From: Schizochytrium sp. CCTCC M209059
Taxonomy: Eukaryota; Sar; Bigyra; Thraustochytrida; Thraustochytriidae
Reading direction: 5' to 3'
DNA length: 64,000 nucleotides
Assembly: GCA_000818945.1 (NCBI GenBank)
Contig: KN805420.1
Span: 169,899 to 233,898, forward strand
The notes under the pieces are model-generated. The model was not told the origin of the DNA and did no database searches. It saw nothing but the letters and a program-made list of their open reading frames with translations. Below are positions 48,022 to 57,165 of this stretch, in pieces. The position numbers were made by a program, and so were the translations under genes. How positions within the stretch are numbered: position 1 is the stretch's first letter; the number at the start of each line of letters is the position of its first letter.

Positions 48022-48789
48022 ATGCTGGAGGCTATTATGGCCCCCCCGAACATGCAGTCCTCGCTAATGGACGCGAAACGAGGTGCGTCCTCTGAGGAGG
48101 CGCTCCTTGGCGCCTCGGCTGCTCAGCTGCAACAGAAGAATTCCATCATGCACGCTGACAACTCGCTTTTCATTATCGATTGGGACGACACGCTGCTGGC
48201 CACCTCGTGGCTCGGCGCGCAAGGCCTTCGCCTCGATGCCGCAGAAATTCCCGCAGTTGTGCAAGAGGAACTTCGCGCTCTCGAAGAGTCCATGGTACAG
48301 ATCCTCTCGCATGCACTTTCGCTCGGCAAGGTAGCCATTGTGACCAATGCTGAGAGCTCGTGGGTTGAACTATCAGCGCGCAAGTTCGTCCCTGGAGTAT
48401 GCGATCTTCTTTCGCAGATTCGAATTCTCTCAGCTCGCTCGAGTTACCAGGATGCTTTCCCGAATCAAGTCGAGCAGTGGAAGATGGAGGCTTACAAATG
48501 CGTCTTCCATGAGGCGTTTCCTGACCTGGCCTCAGGATCGGGAAAGGCCCATTATCCACGAGTCCAAGTGCTGAGTCTCGGTGATAGCATTTACGAGCGT
48601 AATGCGCTCATGAGCCTTGCCGAGACGGTCGGCACTGAAAAGCTTCTACCCAAGTCAGTGAAATTTGTGGAACGCCCGAATCCTGGACAGCTCGTTCGTC
48701 AGATTGAAATCGTACTGGACAATCTGCACGATGTCTACGCCTCCAACGCGGATCCCGTGGATCTTATGCTCGAGCTCGAGTACCTTTGA
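48022..48789 (+). CDS. HAD-like hydrolase domain protein
   Basis: At least 255 residues from the ATG at 48022. The frame is open back to 47767 without an ATG, and that part (SPLNITVPGTIECKEDL) looks coding, so an upstream spliced exon may supply the true start. The HAD motif I is clear: SLFIIDWDDTLLATS (D-W-D-D-T) at about residue 50. Motif II corresponds to KVAIVTNAESSW, and the acidic motif IV to VLSLGDSIYERNAL. This supports a Mg-dependent phosphatase or phosphatase-like protein. The substrate is unknown. No signal peptide is seen, so it is probably cytosolic. The C-terminal helix (IEIVLDNLHDVY) ends in an acidic tail. Confidence 0.7.
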   Translation: MLEAIMAPPNMQSSLMDAKRGASSEEALLGASAAQLQQKNSIMHADNSLFIIDWDDTLLATSWLGAQGLRLDAAEIPAVVQEELRALEESMVQILSHALSLGKVAIVTNAESSWVELSARKFVPGVCDLLSQIRILSARSSYQDAFPNQVEQWKMEAYKCVFHEAFPDLASGSGKAHYPRVQVLSLGDSIYERNALMSLAETVGTEKLLPKSVKFVERPNPGQLVRQIEIVLDNLHDVYASNADPVDLMLELEYL

Positions 48790-49234
48790 AAAAAAGAAAA
48801 AGAAAAAAGAAAAGCGCATCAAGGAGAGGCACTTTTATGCGCTCATGCTGTGCACCAGTTGGCCCGTGTTGCTCAATGGCGGTGTACGTGTCTCTCCGAC
48901 TCGACGCTTGGGCTCCAAGTTTCCACAAGGGACGGGTCTAATGGCCATTGCCCCCCAAAAATATCAATGGAGAGGCTTCATCGATTTCCTATGCAGCCAG
49001 GCATCCATCCTCGCTGCAAGCAAAAAGTATTCGCGAGTTCTACTTTTCAATTTCGAAACACACGCTGTAATTCAATTCAATTCACATAAAACAAAAACAA
49101 AACAGAACAAAACAAAAAGGTCTAGCGACAGATTATCTTGACTTGAAATCGAATCTGAAACGAGGAGAGTGACATTCTACTTTGGATATCGTCCATTTTT
49201 CTGTTTGTTCTTTTTGTCTTTTGTAAGTAGGCCC
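48790..49234. other. Convergent intergenic region
   Basis: 3' flanks of the HAD gene and the ZIP gene. Contains A-rich aaaacaaaac units at about 49084-49120. No gene seen. Confidence 0.6.
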
Positions 49235-50434
49235 TCAATCATCGTGGCTATGTGAGGCCCCAAGCACCAGAGGAAGGATCGAACCGAGTATAAGCACGCC
49301 AAGCTGTTTCTGGTCCAAAACGCCTTTCTCGTTGCGTGGGAGCTCGGCAAGTGCGTGCACCATGCTCACGTAGAGAAAGGTCCCTGCTGAGAAGAGAATT
49401 CCAAATCCGATAAAGTTGGGCGACGCGAGACCAATTCCTACGAAGTTTGAGTCCAGCAAAGCGAAGATGAGTAGCGCACTTGCAGGTGCAGCGATGGCGA
49501 AATAGGCAATGTTTGCGCGCACTGCGCCAATTTCCAAACCCGTATTCCGCAGATACACGCTAAGACCGAAGGCCGCTGGGACCTTGTGCATCATAATTGC
49601 GAGGAAGACCATGAGCTCCACTCGACGCAAACCACCCGAAACGCCAGAGGCCTTTGTTGCACCGAGAGCAAGTCCGTCCGCCGCAGCGTGAATAAGCAGG
49701 CCAATTGTGACGGTCACGCGACGTTTCACTGCTCTCTTCGACATGTGAAGCTGAGATGGCATTTCGTCTACACCTTCGAGCCGAAAAATCCCTGGCCCAT
49801 CGTTTTCCGAGACAGCATCTTCAGTGGCTGTTGGCGCAATTTGCTCCGAGACTTGGTCATGCCCAGAAAGTACATGATCCATCTCATGGACATGTGTGCC
49901 CTGGCCGAGAAGATGGTCGACGCAGAGCATGAGCAGGAACCCAGACAAAAGAGCGAGTCCGATGATCGACTCTGGGGTGAGGAGCAAAAGGTGGTCCTTG
50001 CCACCTCGGGCAGCCTCTTCCGCCTCGTGCAAGCTATGAACGCCTTCGGGAATGATCACGGTGAGCGCAGTGCCAATGAAAAGCCCAGCTGCAAGTGCAT
50101 TGACCGCCCGAAGCTGTTTGTGGCTCATCGACATATGCAGAGGTGTAATCCCCGCTCCAAAGGCTCCGACGAACATGGCAAGGCTCATTATACAAAGCTC
50201 CAAAAATGGTTGCCACTGCATCGTTGGCTCTTCCTGCTGCATCTCAACCTCTGCACTTGCTTCGAAAATGTCCGGATACTCGTGCACGTGCAGATGAGCA
50301 GGCATTTCTTGTGACGTTCGAATTTGCTCGGCATCCACTTTTCCATAAATCACCGCGGAGAAGAGAAAAAAGATGAAGACAAAGTAGAAGCTACAGCCTG
50401 CCCCTGAGCAATTAACGGCCGCCCAGGACGACAT
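49235..50434 (-). CDS. SLC39A9: ZIP zinc transporter, ZIP9 type
   Basis: 399 residues from the ATG at 50434. A signal-like hydrophobic segment lies at about 14-31, then seven to eight membrane helices. The metal path shows LLIHAAADGLALGAT (helix IV HxxxDG) and VFLAIMMHKVPAAFGLSVYL (helix V HKxPAA), with LFSAGTFLYVSMVHALAE and LGSILPLVLGASHSHDD at the end. The HAAADG and MHKxPAAFG versions are typical of ZIP9 rather than LIV-1 ZIPs. A His/Asp-rich loop (HVHEMDHVLSGHDQ) lies between helices III and IV. In animals ZIP9 moves zinc from the Golgi or outside into the cytosol; the site here is unknown. Confidence 0.85.
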   Translation of the reverse strand: MSSWAAVNCSGAGCSFYFVFIFFLFSAVIYGKVDAEQIRTSQEMPAHLHVHEYPDIFEASAEVEMQQEEPTMQWQPFLELCIMSLAMFVGAFGAGITPLHMSMSHKQLRAVNALAAGLFIGTALTVIIPEGVHSLHEAEEAARGGKDHLLLLTPESIIGLALLSGFLLMLCVDHLLGQGTHVHEMDHVLSGHDQVSEQIAPTATEDAVSENDGPGIFRLEGVDEMPSQLHMSKRAVKRRVTVTIGLLIHAAADGLALGATKASGVSGGLRRVELMVFLAIMMHKVPAAFGLSVYLRNTGLEIGAVRANIAYFAIAAPASALLIFALLDSNFVGIGLASPNFIGFGILFSAGTFLYVSMVHALAELPRNEKGVLDQKQLGVLILGSILPLVLGASHSHDD

Positions 50435-51135
50435 ATCGCTGTTCCTCTCTCACTCGGCCGTCCTCTTTAGTGTGTATTCCCAGCGGGGATCTATCTACCT
50501 GCCTTAGCCGTTGCTGCGAACGTCCGTCTGCTGCTTGAGATCTGGCCGAGCGTCCCTAACCTCGGAAGTGTTGTGGTTCTTTCTTCTTCTTCAGGCAAGC
50601 GGTCGGGCAGGCCAGACAGGCAGGCTGGCATACAGACAGACAGACAGACAGGCCAGGCCAGGCCAGACCAGTCCAGGCCAGGCCAGACCAGTGAGCTCTG
50701 CTCTTCGGATCTACGTACTTGCCTGGGCTTTCTTCTCCCTCCGGAGTTGACGGCTGACTGATTGCACGCACGAGCCTCTTTTTGTCTTGGCTCGATCCGA
50801 GGAGAGGCTGGCTGGCGGGAGTCCTCTAATTTGCTGCAACCGCTCGGGCATTCAATCAATCACCGGACCCGGGGCCACTACGTTTTTTTTTTTTCTTTTT
50901 CCTTTTCCTTCTTCTTTTCCCTGCCACCCAATCACATCAAACCAGTCGATCGATTCGCGCGGCACAGAACTGCAAGCCGCCTTCGAGACCTGAGACGGTC
51001 TGCGCATTTGCGGCGGCGACGAAGGCGGTGGCGGGGGTGTCTGGAGGAAGGCGAGGGGAGACAGGGACAACGGGCCACGTCTGCGTTCTGGAGTAAAGGT
51101 AGAGCGCTCCACGCCTCAGCCCGAGCAAGAAGCAG
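50435..51135. other. Divergent promoter region, ZIP gene and nucleolin-like gene
   Basis: Holds a cagacagacagacagg run (50634-50652) followed by ggcca/agacc direct repeats (50650-50692), a T-rich tract at 50882-50922, and GC-rich sequence before the nucleolin-like start codon. No gene seen. Confidence 0.6.
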
Positions 51136-52209
51136 ATGGCCAAGCGCGACCGCAAGCGCGGCAGGGACCAGGACAAGGGGGATCAGGAGGAGAAAGTCTT
51201 GGCCAAGATGAAGAGCGATAACGAGGACGTGAAGAACAGCGATGGCGATCACGATAAAGAACTTGATAATGAAAACTCGGACAGCTCCTCAAATTCGTCG
51301 TCGTCGTCGTCGTCGTCGTCATCGTCACCATCGGAAGACGAGGGTACTGGAGCCACCGCGGCTCCGAAGTCAAAGAAGCAAAAGACTGAGTCGAGCACCA
51401 GCTCTCGCAAGGTCAGCACCAGCACCGGCGATGAGGACGTCAATAGCGACGACGAAGACGAGGACGAGGACGAGGGAAGCGAAGGTGAACTCGAAGCATG
51501 CACCGTGTATATCGAAGGGATTCCTTGGGGTGCTTCTTCAGAAGAGATCTGGACCCTCTTTTCCAGTGTTGGAACTCTGCTTGACCTGCGACTACCGCGG
51601 TGGAATGACTCCGGGCGACTTCGCGGGTACGGCCACGCCGACTACGGCTCCGCAGAGGAAATGCAAAAGTGCATCAAGAAGCTGGACCGTCATGAAATCG
51701 GAGGGCGTTACTTGCGCGTGACTGAGGCTAAAACAAAAAGCGCCGCTACACTCCGTCCTGGTGCAAGCGGGCGCCCCGTTTCAGAAGTTCCGGACACTTG
51801 CAAATCTCTCTTTGTGAAAAATCTGCCCTATGATGCTGACGAATCCATGGTCGAAGAAGCCTTCACATCCTTTGGCAAGGTTCAAAATGTTCGCCTGACT
51901 CGATGGAATCACACAGGCCGTCACAAGGGCTTTGGATATGTGGAATTTACCTCGAGCGAACCAGTCAAAGCCGTGCTTGCTTTGACGACGCCTTTGCACG
52001 TTGGGGATCGAACTGTTGCTGTCGACGCAGATGTCGAAGGCGGAGGCCGACCGAAAGGAAGCTTTCGCGACGCTTCGGGCCGCCAGTGGCACAAGACGGA
52101 TGGACGAAAGCTTCGTCAGCAGCAACAGCATCAAGGTCGCGGCCGTGGTCGCGGCCGTGGCCGTGGTCGTGGTCGAGGTCGAGGTCGAGGCCCATCGCTT
52201 AATTTCTGA
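51136..52209 (+). CDS. Nucleolin/NSR1-like RNA-binding protein
   Basis: 357 residues from the ATG at 51136. The basic start (MAKRDRKRGRDQD) could act as a nuclear signal. Then come a Ser run coded by TCG repeats and an acidic run (NSDDEDEDEDEGSEGE). RRM1 covers about 120-197 with RNP2-like TVYIEGIP and RNP1-like LRGYGHADY. RRM2 covers about 220-295 with LFVKNLP and HKGFGYVEF. The tail has seven to eight GR pairs (RGRGRGRGRG). Acidic region, tandem RRMs and Gly/Arg tail is the NSR1/nucleolin layout, so a role in pre-rRNA processing in the nucleolus is likely by analogy. Nucleolin proper has four RRMs; two is the fungal and plant form. Confidence 0.8.
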   Translation: MAKRDRKRGRDQDKGDQEEKVLAKMKSDNEDVKNSDGDHDKELDNENSDSSSNSSSSSSSSSSSPSEDEGTGATAAPKSKKQKTESSTSSRKVSTSTGDEDVNSDDEDEDEDEGSEGELEACTVYIEGIPWGASSEEIWTLFSSVGTLLDLRLPRWNDSGRLRGYGHADYGSAEEMQKCIKKLDRHEIGGRYLRVTEAKTKSAATLRPGASGRPVSEVPDTCKSLFVKNLPYDADESMVEEAFTSFGKVQNVRLTRWNHTGRHKGFGYVEFTSSEPVKAVLALTTPLHVGDRTVAVDADVEGGGRPKGSFRDASGRQWHKTDGRKLRQQQQHQGRGRGRGRGRGRGRGRGRGPSLNF

Positions 52210-52546
52210 TAAAAGAAGGATATCCTCGTCGTAGTCTTAAAAGATTGACTTCCTACCCAGCTTTTTGATGAATGTTCAGCGGTATAAATTTAATTTTGAT
52301 TGTGAGTACAACGAAAATTTTCGGACGAAACTACTCGCCACTCCATTTTTTCAGCAACACGCCGAGATGGATAGATAACAATCGAGATTGTCGTCACACT
52401 GACGCCTGTGCCGTTTTCGAAAGCGTTTTCTACAAACGTATTACTTTTCTGCTAGAATTTGGCCCTAGGCGTGGAAGTAATGCTTTAATCCAATTTTTAG
52501 GACGCACACACTCATTTCCCCTCTTCCCCGAAGGGGATTTTCTTCT
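52210..52546. other. Convergent intergenic region
   Basis: 3' flanks of the nucleolin-like and methyltransferase genes; AT-rich. No gene seen. Confidence 0.6.
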
Positions 52547-53353
52547 TCATCGAAAGGGCGGTCGATAGTGAGAAGCAGCTTCTTTTGCCCGCTGAAGGGC
52601 GCCAGGGTCGGGGAAAAACCACTCGAGATGGAAACTACGCTTCTGGCACGCATAGGCAGTGAACCCTGGGTCAATCGGCACCCCAACTGTGTCAATGGAC
52701 CACTCGAACTCAGGTCGCATCATATGAGGCAAGCGACAATGACGAGGTGCACTCGAGATGCTAACATACACACCGCCTGGTCGCAGAACGCGCGAAATTT
52801 CAGCTAATACACGAGCCACCTTACGCACGCCACCCAAGGAAGAGAAGATGGCGTCGAGAAAACCCTTGTCCACCACGTACTCGAAAGATGCATCAGGAAA
52901 GGCACTCAAATCTGTGCAATCCATACAGAGAAACTGGACACCATGCAGATGGGCGTCTCGCAACTTTACATGCTCCACAGCAGGACCGCTAAAATCAATG
53001 CATGTCTGGTTTGTCCTTCCTTGTTTCCATAATGCTTCAGGAAGTCGAGAAACTCCACATCCGAGATGCAAAAGTGGATCATGCTTTGAACTCTCTTTAA
53101 GAAAAAGGTCCAAGATATCTATAATCTCGCTTGGCTTTCCATACCATTCACTTTCCTGAGCGCGGCGCTCCTTTCTCTTCTTTGGAGCGGTCACACACCG
53201 CGCGAGACTGTCACAACCCGCGCCACCATGAGACCGCGCGGCGCCCTGCTCTTCGATACGCTCGGCTTCAGTGTCTGTTGTTGTGCAACCGAGCCCTGCG
53301 CGTCGACGGTGCTCGCGCTCCCAGAATGCGAGGCTACCAAAGCTTTCGCTCAT
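52547..53353 (-). CDS. Class I SAM methyltransferase (METTL13/EEF1AKMT4-like)
   Basis: 268 residues from the ATG at 53353 (MSESFGSLAFWERE); the frame beyond this starts with TTG. The Rossmann core has motif I LLHLGCGVSRLPEAL (about 95-110), an acidic post-I position in TCIDFSGPAVEHV, motif II FLCMDCTDLSAFPDASFEYVVDKGFLDAIF, and the motif III region EISRVLRPGGVYVSISS. The D[F/C]TDL..F...SFD.V.DKG..DA pattern is typical of the METTL13/EEF1AKMT4 group of eEF1A lysine methyltransferases. Protein lysine methylation is therefore the best guess. A charged insert (about 28-65) separates the N-terminal FWEREHRRR from the core. Confidence 0.75.
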   Translation of the reverse strand: MSESFGSLAFWEREHRRRAGLGCTTTDTEAERIEEQGAARSHGGAGCDSLARCVTAPKKRKERRAQESEWYGKPSEIIDILDLFLKESSKHDPLLHLGCGVSRLPEALWKQGRTNQTCIDFSGPAVEHVKLRDAHLHGVQFLCMDCTDLSAFPDASFEYVVDKGFLDAIFSSLGGVRKVARVLAEISRVLRPGGVYVSISSAPRHCRLPHMMRPEFEWSIDTVGVPIDPGFTAYACQKRSFHLEWFFPDPGALQRAKEAASHYRPPFR

Positions 53354-54185
53354 CTTGAAGTTGGCTTTTTGCCTCCAGTGCAGTGCGGTGCTGTGCTGTG
53401 CTGTAGTTCGGATATTGTTCAAAAGTAGCCGTTACGCGAGGCTCAGTTCGAGTCGCGGGCACTGTGATCCAAGTCATCTTTACCCCGGTAACGCAAAGGC
53501 CCAGGGCAGGGCGAATCGTAAAGGTTTCACCTCAACTTCTTGGGCTGACCCAGAGGAAGCCTCAGGTCGTCTATGAAACAGTAAGATCTGAACCCCTGCG
53601 AACTTCCGGTCGTGCTGGAACACGAGGCAGGTCGTGGCCAGCAGCTCTCCGAGACATTCCATGAGGGTAAATAAAGTCCCTGATTTTCTTGTTCTTTCCG
53701 TGACTTTTCCCCCATGGCTGTATATATCGTCTGTCCAAAAGGCTTTTCCACGCTCGCAAATGCCATGATTATCCAAACTTATCAAACTTTTACTGAGCGA
53801 AAAGGGGTCTATTATTCGCACCTCTCTTTGTTTTTAGACCGTTTTTGATACTTTTTTTTGGAGGGGGGGAAATAAAAAGCCGTACTAGTTTTGTTTTCCA
53901 ACGAAGAGAAAACTTGCCAAGGCAGGCCATCGCCAGCAAATCAGGGATAGGGCTGCGCAGACGCCTCAGCGCAGCGGCTTCCGCGGCCGCGGCGAAGGAC
54001 GGCAGCGCGGCGGAGGGGTGACTCATCCCGCGCCGCCCCACTCTAGCCTTTTCGACTGCTACAACAAGCTAGCAGAGCACACGAGCCTCGATTTTTCACC
54101 ATCAGAAAACAGGAACAAGTCGGGTCGAGCAGCCTGAGAGAGATTTGAAGGGCAACGCCCCCGTTGCTTGAGTACGCGCGCAGAG
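53354..54185. other. Divergent promoter region, methyltransferase and cathepsin C
   Basis: Small open frames on both strands without a recognisable protein; GC-rich near 53990-54030; a G run at 53862-53870. No gene called. Confidence 0.5.
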
Positions 54186-56252
54186 ATGATGCAGAGGAGA
54201 ACTTGCACGCTTGCAGCAGCTGCAGCTTTTGCTGTAGCCTGCTTGTTCTGTTTCGAACAAGTGAAGTCAGACCTTCCTGTTCATTGCCTCGGGGATGAGT
54301 TCTTGGGCTCTTGGCACATGAAGGTGACGAAGCCTTTGACTAAAGATTTGCACAGTGGCGCCGAGGTGTGCGGCCACACGCGGCCTGACGACTTCACGCT
54401 GAGCATGCGAAATAACGACAATTTTGATGCGTGGTGGTACGATCGTTTGCCTCAGCGCGACCGAGTTGCCGTGATTGTCAAATCATACACGCTGTGCGTG
54501 CCCCACGCGAATGGAACAGATGCCCAGCTTTGCGAGGGGGCTTCGGTGGCTTGCACTCCTCGTCAAACCGGGCAGAGTGCCGAAGGCTGCCAGGCGATTA
54601 ACTTTACAATGCTTTACGACGAAGGCTTTGTGGTGTCGGCCAAAGTTGATGAGGTCGACGTGAAATTTGTTGGATTTTTTCGATACCGGCCAAAGGTGCC
54701 TCTGGGTTCAGAAGATGAGTATCCACCACTTGGGTCATTGTCCGAGTACGAGTCGCTTTGCGGAGAGACAATTACTGGCGTGTATTCTGCTCGTGGCGAT
54801 GAAGTGCACCAAGGCGGGAAGTTTTATAATGGCTGCTTTGTAGCGAAAAAGAACTCGCAGGTTGCCGCCCACTCATCTGAAATGCGCAAGGACCTTTTAA
54901 AGACAGCCTCAGAAGAACCTATCGTAAGCCCAGAAGCCTCGTTACTTCAGCTGCAAGAGGATGAGTCCGGGGCTATGCGTGCGCGAGATCGCGTGCGTGC
55001 ACGTAGCGCAGCACGTGCGCACGAGTCTTTCCTCAGCTTCCTCGACTCTACTGTCATGATTAGTGAAGCCTTTGTTCAGCACATTAATGAGATGGATACC
55101 GGATGGATGGCCAATAGCACGTCTGCCTCAAGTTTCACCAAAGGTTCACATCGCAACGCATTGCAGCGAATGGGCATCACCAGTCCATCTATGCTGCAGT
55201 CTCACCAGGAAGACTTTGACGTGATGCGGACGGGTACCTTTTCTGACTCGCGAGCTCACAATAAAGGTGCGACAATTCAGTCTCAAGGTCTAAGCGCTCA
55301 GGCGAGTGACGCGCTTGAGGCCGAGGTCATCGAGCACTCCCTCGAGTACGAAGTTGCAGAGACGAGGAGCGAGGTCAGTGCGGACGTTGCTGCTGTCGAT
55401 TGCGCCATCAGGCATCTGCCGAGGCGATTCGACTGGGGCGACGAATATACGACCCGGTGTCCAGGGGTGATTGCACCCACTGTGGACCAGGGTTCGTGCG
55501 GTTCATGCTACGCTGTCTCGGCTGCAGGCGCAGCAACGGCGCGGCTTCGTATTGCAAGGCATCCCAGTGAAGAATGCCGATTCGGCTTGAACGGGAGCGA
55601 CAGCATCTTGAATACTACGCTCTCGGCGCAAAGTGTCCTTGATTGCTCTTTTGTCAACCAGGGCTGCGAAGGTGGGTATCCTATGCTTGCGGGCTTTCAC
55701 GGTTTTGCAGTAGGTTGGACCAACACGTCATGCGACTCTTATCTTGGAGAAAGCAAAACCTGCATTTTGAACTCAACGTGCCAACGCTACGTTGCACATG
55801 ACTTCACCTATGTTGGAGGCTTGTATGGCTACAAGACGGACATGACGTCGATAATGGTCGACCTCATCATGCATGGGCCCGTCGGAATTGCCATTGACGC
55901 CCCTACTGAGCTTCAAGTATATCAAGAAGGGGTCTTTAGACCACTGCTTGACGCGCGTCATGACACCCTCGAGGGACCACATTCCTACTGGCAAAAAACA
56001 AATCATGCCGTCTTGGTAGTAGGCTACGACGTCCTTCCTTCCAAGGGAAAGGATGTTCCCGTGTGGCGCATTCAAAATTCATGGGGAAAAGACTGGGGAG
56101 ATCACGGCTTCTTTTACCTCCCTCGCGGCGAAGACCTCATTTCAAGCGAGACGATGCCAGTTAGCATTCGTTTCGCCGAGGGCACGTCTTCCAAAGTGGG
56201 CGAGGAAACCTTGCGTTCATACTATCAGTGCATGAAAGGTCTCTCAGATTGA
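54186..56252 (+). CDS. CTSC: Cathepsin C-like dipeptidyl peptidase I
   Basis: 688 residues from the ATG at 54186 (another ATG at 54189; the frame beyond is TTG). Signal peptide about 4-27 (LAAAAAFAVACLFCF). Residues about 30-225 match the exclusion domain of cathepsin C (DLPVHCLGDEFLGSWHM, then GFFRYRP), which limits the enzyme to removing N-terminal dipeptides. A poorly conserved pro-region of about 175 residues follows, then the papain-type domain from about 415: DQGSCGSCYAVSA with catalytic Cys-441 (the CGSCY form is that of cathepsin C, not CGSCW), TNHAVLVVGYD with the His, and WRIQNSWGKDWGDHGFF with the Asn. It is longer than human CTSC (463 residues), mostly through the pro-region. Expected in lysosome-like compartments. 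Confidence 0.88.
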   Translation: MMQRRTCTLAAAAAFAVACLFCFEQVKSDLPVHCLGDEFLGSWHMKVTKPLTKDLHSGAEVCGHTRPDDFTLSMRNNDNFDAWWYDRLPQRDRVAVIVKSYTLCVPHANGTDAQLCEGASVACTPRQTGQSAEGCQAINFTMLYDEGFVVSAKVDEVDVKFVGFFRYRPKVPLGSEDEYPPLGSLSEYESLCGETITGVYSARGDEVHQGGKFYNGCFVAKKNSQVAAHSSEMRKDLLKTASEEPIVSPEASLLQLQEDESGAMRARDRVRARSAARAHESFLSFLDSTVMISEAFVQHINEMDTGWMANSTSASSFTKGSHRNALQRMGITSPSMLQSHQEDFDVMRTGTFSDSRAHNKGATIQSQGLSAQASDALEAEVIEHSLEYEVAETRSEVSADVAAVDCAIRHLPRRFDWGDEYTTRCPGVIAPTVDQGSCGSCYAVSAAGAATARLRIARHPSEECRFGLNGSDSILNTTLSAQSVLDCSFVNQGCEGGYPMLAGFHGFAVGWTNTSCDSYLGESKTCILNSTCQRYVAHDFTYVGGLYGYKTDMTSIMVDLIMHGPVGIAIDAPTELQVYQEGVFRPLLDARHDTLEGPHSYWQKTNHAVLVVGYDVLPSKGKDVPVWRIQNSWGKDWGDHGFFYLPRGEDLISSETMPVSIRFAEGTSSKVGEETLRSYYQCMKGLSD

Positions 56253-57165
56253 GGTACGCAAAACCACCTTCATTGGCGGGATGGTGGGGGACCTCAAATT
56301 GATTTTTCTTTTTGTTTTTGAGAAGCCGGTCGAGCTTGCATAAGACTCGGGAAAGCAAAAATGCGAGCGCCAAGAAGAAGAAGAAGAAGAAGAAGAAGAA
56401 AAAGAAAAGAAACGAAAAAATAAAGATTTTGTTGGTGGTATGTTTCTCTTTTCAAAAGTGCATGGTGATCTCATCCGCGGATAAGCCTTGATAAATTTTC
56501 ACTTTAAATTCTTTCGTATGCTCTCAAACGAGTAAGTCAACTCGAATTGTTTTGAGCTGGCTGAGGTCCATCAATCGAGCAAGCCAGGCCATTATATCGC
56601 CTCAAAGGGTGTCGAACGTGCTTTGGTTTTCGAAAAGAGAAAATGCGCTAGCGAATGCTATAGGTGGGACCGAACAGCAGTACCAGCTGAAGAGAACCCA
56701 AAACTTTGGGGAGTCAACAACATTCGAGGCTTTCTTGCTACCAGTACGAATTGACTGTGAAAGAAAGCCAATCGGGCGATAACATTTTGCTTGCAGCAAA
56801 GACAAGATGCAGAGCTGCGACAAACCGTTGCGATTGGCGATTTCAGTTTTTTCTTTTCCTCCCTAGAAAATGTTCGGTTCGCAATTAGTGTGGCATGAAA
56901 TGCAGTCCGTTTATATTCTAGCCCTAGTCTTGTTTTTCATAAATCCTGCGTTTTGTTGGAATATTCTACCATACTGTATCTGTTTATTTGTTTCTTTGAT
57001 TCTTTGATTCTTTCCAAATTCACTAATGTGATGCTCGATGAGGTGCACATACTTGCACACCTGCTTTACCATTCCGTTTGGACCGACCCGTCCGTGTCGC
57101 AGAATCACCGAACTTTACACGAGTAGATCACATGTAGCGCCAACGCGTTTGCATATCTCTCTCAC
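56253..57165. other. Convergent intergenic region with GAA repeat
   Basis: 3' flanks of the cathepsin C and SGNH genes. Contains the (GAA)n run and AT-rich sequence with short tttgattctttgattc direct repeats (56995-57015). Open frames here lack protein-like pattern. No gene seen. Confidence 0.55.
56372..56400 (+). repeat. AAG trinucleotide microsatellite
   Basis: About nine to ten AAG units followed by imperfect A/G-rich sequence to about 56420, in the 3' flank of the cathepsin C gene. Confidence 0.85.

Noticed and set aside
50634..50692. Regulatory binding-site array before the ZIP gene
   Set aside because: The caga and ggcca runs are simple repeats; nothing links them to a known factor.
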